This document shows positions 35,065-35,200 of a stretch of DNA of 35,200 nucleotides, piece after piece. The stretch is from Sulfobacillus benefaciens (GTDB lineage Bacteria > Bacillota > Sulfobacillia > Sulfobacillales > Sulfobacillaceae). The DNA is taken from assembly GCA_003023725.1 (NCBI GenBank), contig PXYT01000039.1, forward strand, positions 1 through 35,200, written 5' to 3'. The notes beneath the pieces are model-generated. The model did not search any database and was not told the origin of the DNA. It saw only the letters and a program-made list of their open reading frames with translations. Within the stretch, counting starts at the first letter, position 1; every line of letters begins with the position of its first letter. The position numbers were made by a program, and so were the translations under genes.

Positions 35065-35083
35065 TTTTCCGCTGTGCGGAAAA
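35065..35083. terminator. Hairpin after the truncated haemoglobin gene
   Basis: TTTTCCGC (35065-35072), TGT, GCGGAAAA (35076-35083): a perfect 8-base stem with a 3-base loop, 58 bases past the stop codon. The stem begins with T residues and no T-run follows it on the plus strand, so termination is plausible but not clear. Confidence 0.35.
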
Positions 35084-35200
35084 ATCGGGCTGTGGATAAC
35101 CTTTTTATGGCATTATATGCCAGATATGAGTCGTGCTGTCCATGACAACAAGGCTTGCCCGGGACGCGTAGGCCGCGGCGATCGCTGACCACCCAGGCCC

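Noticed and set aside
1-35200. CRISPR array, tRNA or rRNA genes
   Set aside because: No regularly spaced direct repeats and no recognisable tRNA or rRNA signature sequence was found by eye in the window.

Overview
The window looks like a chromosomal segment of a Gram-positive, Firmicutes-type bacterium. Almost every gene has a strong AGGAGG-like ribosome binding site, two secreted proteins carry lipoboxes, and gene content resembles acidophilic or thermophilic soil/ore Firmicutes such as Sulfobacillus or Alicyclobacillus. That genus-level guess comes from memory of such genomes and was not checked by a search. Intergenic gaps are large and several contain decayed genes.

Layout. Positions 1-1648 hold no intact long gene, but contain a small two-helix membrane ORF split by an in-frame TGA. 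A lipoprotein with eleven W-rich beta-propeller-type repeats follows (1649-3544), then a CodA-type cytosine deaminase (4291-5580). On the minus strand are a GAF-GAF-GGDEF diguanylate cyclase (5800-7311) and a 5'-truncated FIST sensor gene. Positions 7807-9597 hold a cluster of small Trp-rich unknown proteins that look like paralogues. A single-domain rhodanese, a secreted unknown protein and an orphan peptide-type substrate-binding lipoprotein follow on the minus strand (9916-14137). A metallo-beta-lactamase-fold protein with an incomplete metal site is transcribed divergently. Positions 15244-17829 are mostly decayed and carry a striking operator-like palindrome. An ABC-2 type exporter pair (17830-19918), a small membrane gene bracketed by two long hairpins, and an Hsp20 chaperone (21963-22421) come next.

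The right third is nitrogen metabolism. A glutamine-synthetase-like enzyme and an amidohydrolase are encoded tail to tail with a 4-base overlap (23054-25497). They are the two halves of the fusion protein known in fungi as FluG. A nitrate assimilation island follows: nirB and nirD on the plus strand, and convergently on the minus strand assimilatory nitrate reductase, a siroheme-synthesis dehydrogenase, a NarK-type nitrate transporter and a TrpD2-like phosphoribosyltransferase homologue. A group I truncated haemoglobin is divergent from nitrate reductase. Together these would import nitrate, reduce it to nitrite and ammonium, make the siroheme needed by NirB, detoxify nitric oxide and possibly feed ammonium into glutamine-type ligation.

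No rRNA, tRNA, CRISPR array or intact transposase was seen. The most unusual items are the FluG-half gene pair, the Trp-rich paralogue cluster, the TrpD2 homologue inside the nitrate operon, the CodA active-site substitutions and the tandem palindrome at 16134-16168.
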